From: Rhizobium sp. Q54
GTDB lineage: Bacteria > Pseudomonadota > Alphaproteobacteria > Rhizobiales > Beijerinckiaceae
Length of the DNA stretch: 5,879 nucleotides
Assembly (NCBI GenBank): GCA_945903655.1
Contig: CAMDOY010000251.1
Span: 1 to 5,879 of the forward strand
Direction of reading: 5' to 3'
The notes beneath the pieces were generated by a model, which worked only from the letters and a program-made list of their open reading frames with translations, had not been told where the DNA came from and did not search any database. Shown here piece by piece: positions 5,394 to 5,879 of the stretch. Every line of letters starts with the position of its first letter. The first letter of the stretch is position 1. A program made the position numbers and the translations under genes.

Positions 5394-5879
5394 TCAGGCC
5401 AGAGCCTTGAGGGCCTGCGCGCCGCTGACGGTCTCTTCCTTGGGCCAGACATAGAAATCCGCCGCGCATCCCAGAGCCACGTCCAGTTTGCGGTGATAGT
5501 CCTCGCGCGGGATCTCCACCGCCCCCAGGGTCGCCAGATGGGGGGTGACGAACTGGGTATCGAGCAGCAGCGCGCCCGCCTTGCGCAGCCGCGCGACCAG
5601 ATGCACCAGCGCCACCTTGGAGGCGTCGCGCGCCGTGTGAAACATGCTCTCGCCGAAGAAGGCGCCGCCGATCTGCACCCCATAGAGCCCGCCCACCAGC
5701 TCGCCATCCCGCCAGGTCTCCACCGTATGGACGAAGCCGCGCTGGAAGAGGTCGCCGTAGAGCTTGCGGATGCGCTGGTTGATCCAGGTCTTGGGCCGGT
5801 CCGCGCCGCCGCCCGCGCAGCCCTCGATGACCGCATCGAAATCATGATCGACCCGCACCTCGAACCGATCCGAGCGCAC
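5394..5879 (-). CDS. aat: Leucyl/phenylalanyl-tRNA--protein transferase, N-terminus cut by window edge
   Basis: Aat moves Leu or Phe from its tRNA to the N-terminal Arg or Lys of proteins, marking them for ClpS/ClpAP degradation; it acts in the cytoplasm. The 161 visible residues cover the C-terminal two-thirds. They include VIEGCA (17-22), TWI (31-33, the Trp aligning with E. coli Trp111), ETWRDGELVGGLYGV (54-68), GESMF (76-80), LLLDTQF (104-110) and LGAVEIPREDY (118-128). Glu77 and Gln109 correspond to the two E. coli residues, Glu156 and Gln188, proposed to be catalytic, so the domain looks intact. By comparison with E. coli roughly 80 N-terminal residues lie beyond the edge; the GTG at 5879 is internal, not the start. 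The stop TGA (5396-5394) is 9 bp from the stop of the convergent DUF2155 gene. In related genomes aat commonly follows accBC, which would be outside the window. Confidence 0.96.
   Translation of the reverse strand: MRSDRFEVRVDHDFDAVIEGCAGGGADRPKTWINQRIRKLYGDLFQRGFVHTVETWRDGELVGGLYGVQIGGAFFGESMFHTARDASKVALVHLVARLRKAGALLLDTQFVTPHLATLGAVEIPREDYHRKLDVALGCAADFYVWPKEETVSGAQALKALA
5395..5417. terminator. Possible hairpin at the convergent DUF2155/aat ends
   Basis: A perfect 6-bp inverted repeat CAGGCC/GGCCTG (5395-5400 with 5412-5417) encloses 11 nt. It lies in the last codons of aat, just after the DUF2155 stop. There is no T-run on either strand, so it is at best a weak terminator or mRNA 3'-end structure for DUF2155. 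Confidence 0.25.

Overview
This is an ordinary core-genome region of a high-GC alphaproteobacterium, most likely of the order Hyphomicrobiales (Rhizobiales). Three things support that placement: a long single-chain class II (B12-dependent) ribonucleotide reductase with the family's cysteine-bearing insert; a bacterial homologue of the complex I accessory subunit NDUFA12/B17.2, found in alphaproteobacteria and mitochondria; and the gene order NDUFA12 - DUF2155 - aat, which recurs in this group from what I know of it.

Layout. Positions 1-3505 (minus strand) hold nrdJ, missing only its C-terminus beyond the left edge. Positions 3506-4066 are a 561-bp divergent intergenic region. Its left half carries a candidate nrdJ promoter whose -35 box overlaps one of two NrdR-box-like sites, followed by a leader of about 170 nt rich in short GC hairpins. 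Its right half holds only weak promoter candidates and two GC-rich hairpins just before the next gene. Positions 4067-4477 (plus) encode the NDUFA12 homologue and 4638-5384 (plus) a secreted DUF2155 protein with a proline-rich repetitive tail. The gene aat runs convergently on the minus strand from the right edge to 5394, leaving 9 bp between its stop and that of DUF2155.

How they fit together. NrdJ makes deoxyribonucleotides for DNA synthesis and is probably repressed by NrdR, which senses ATP/dATP. NDUFA12 belongs to respiratory complex I. Aat adds Leu/Phe to protein N-termini for N-end-rule degradation. The DUF2155 protein is exported and of unknown function. No pathway joins the genes; the link is conserved position.

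I see no mobile element, CRISPR array, tRNA, rRNA, phage gene or defence system. No undescribed system is evident. The best leads are regulatory: the NrdR-box pair, the structured nrdJ leader, and a local cluster of GANTC (CcrM methylation) sites.
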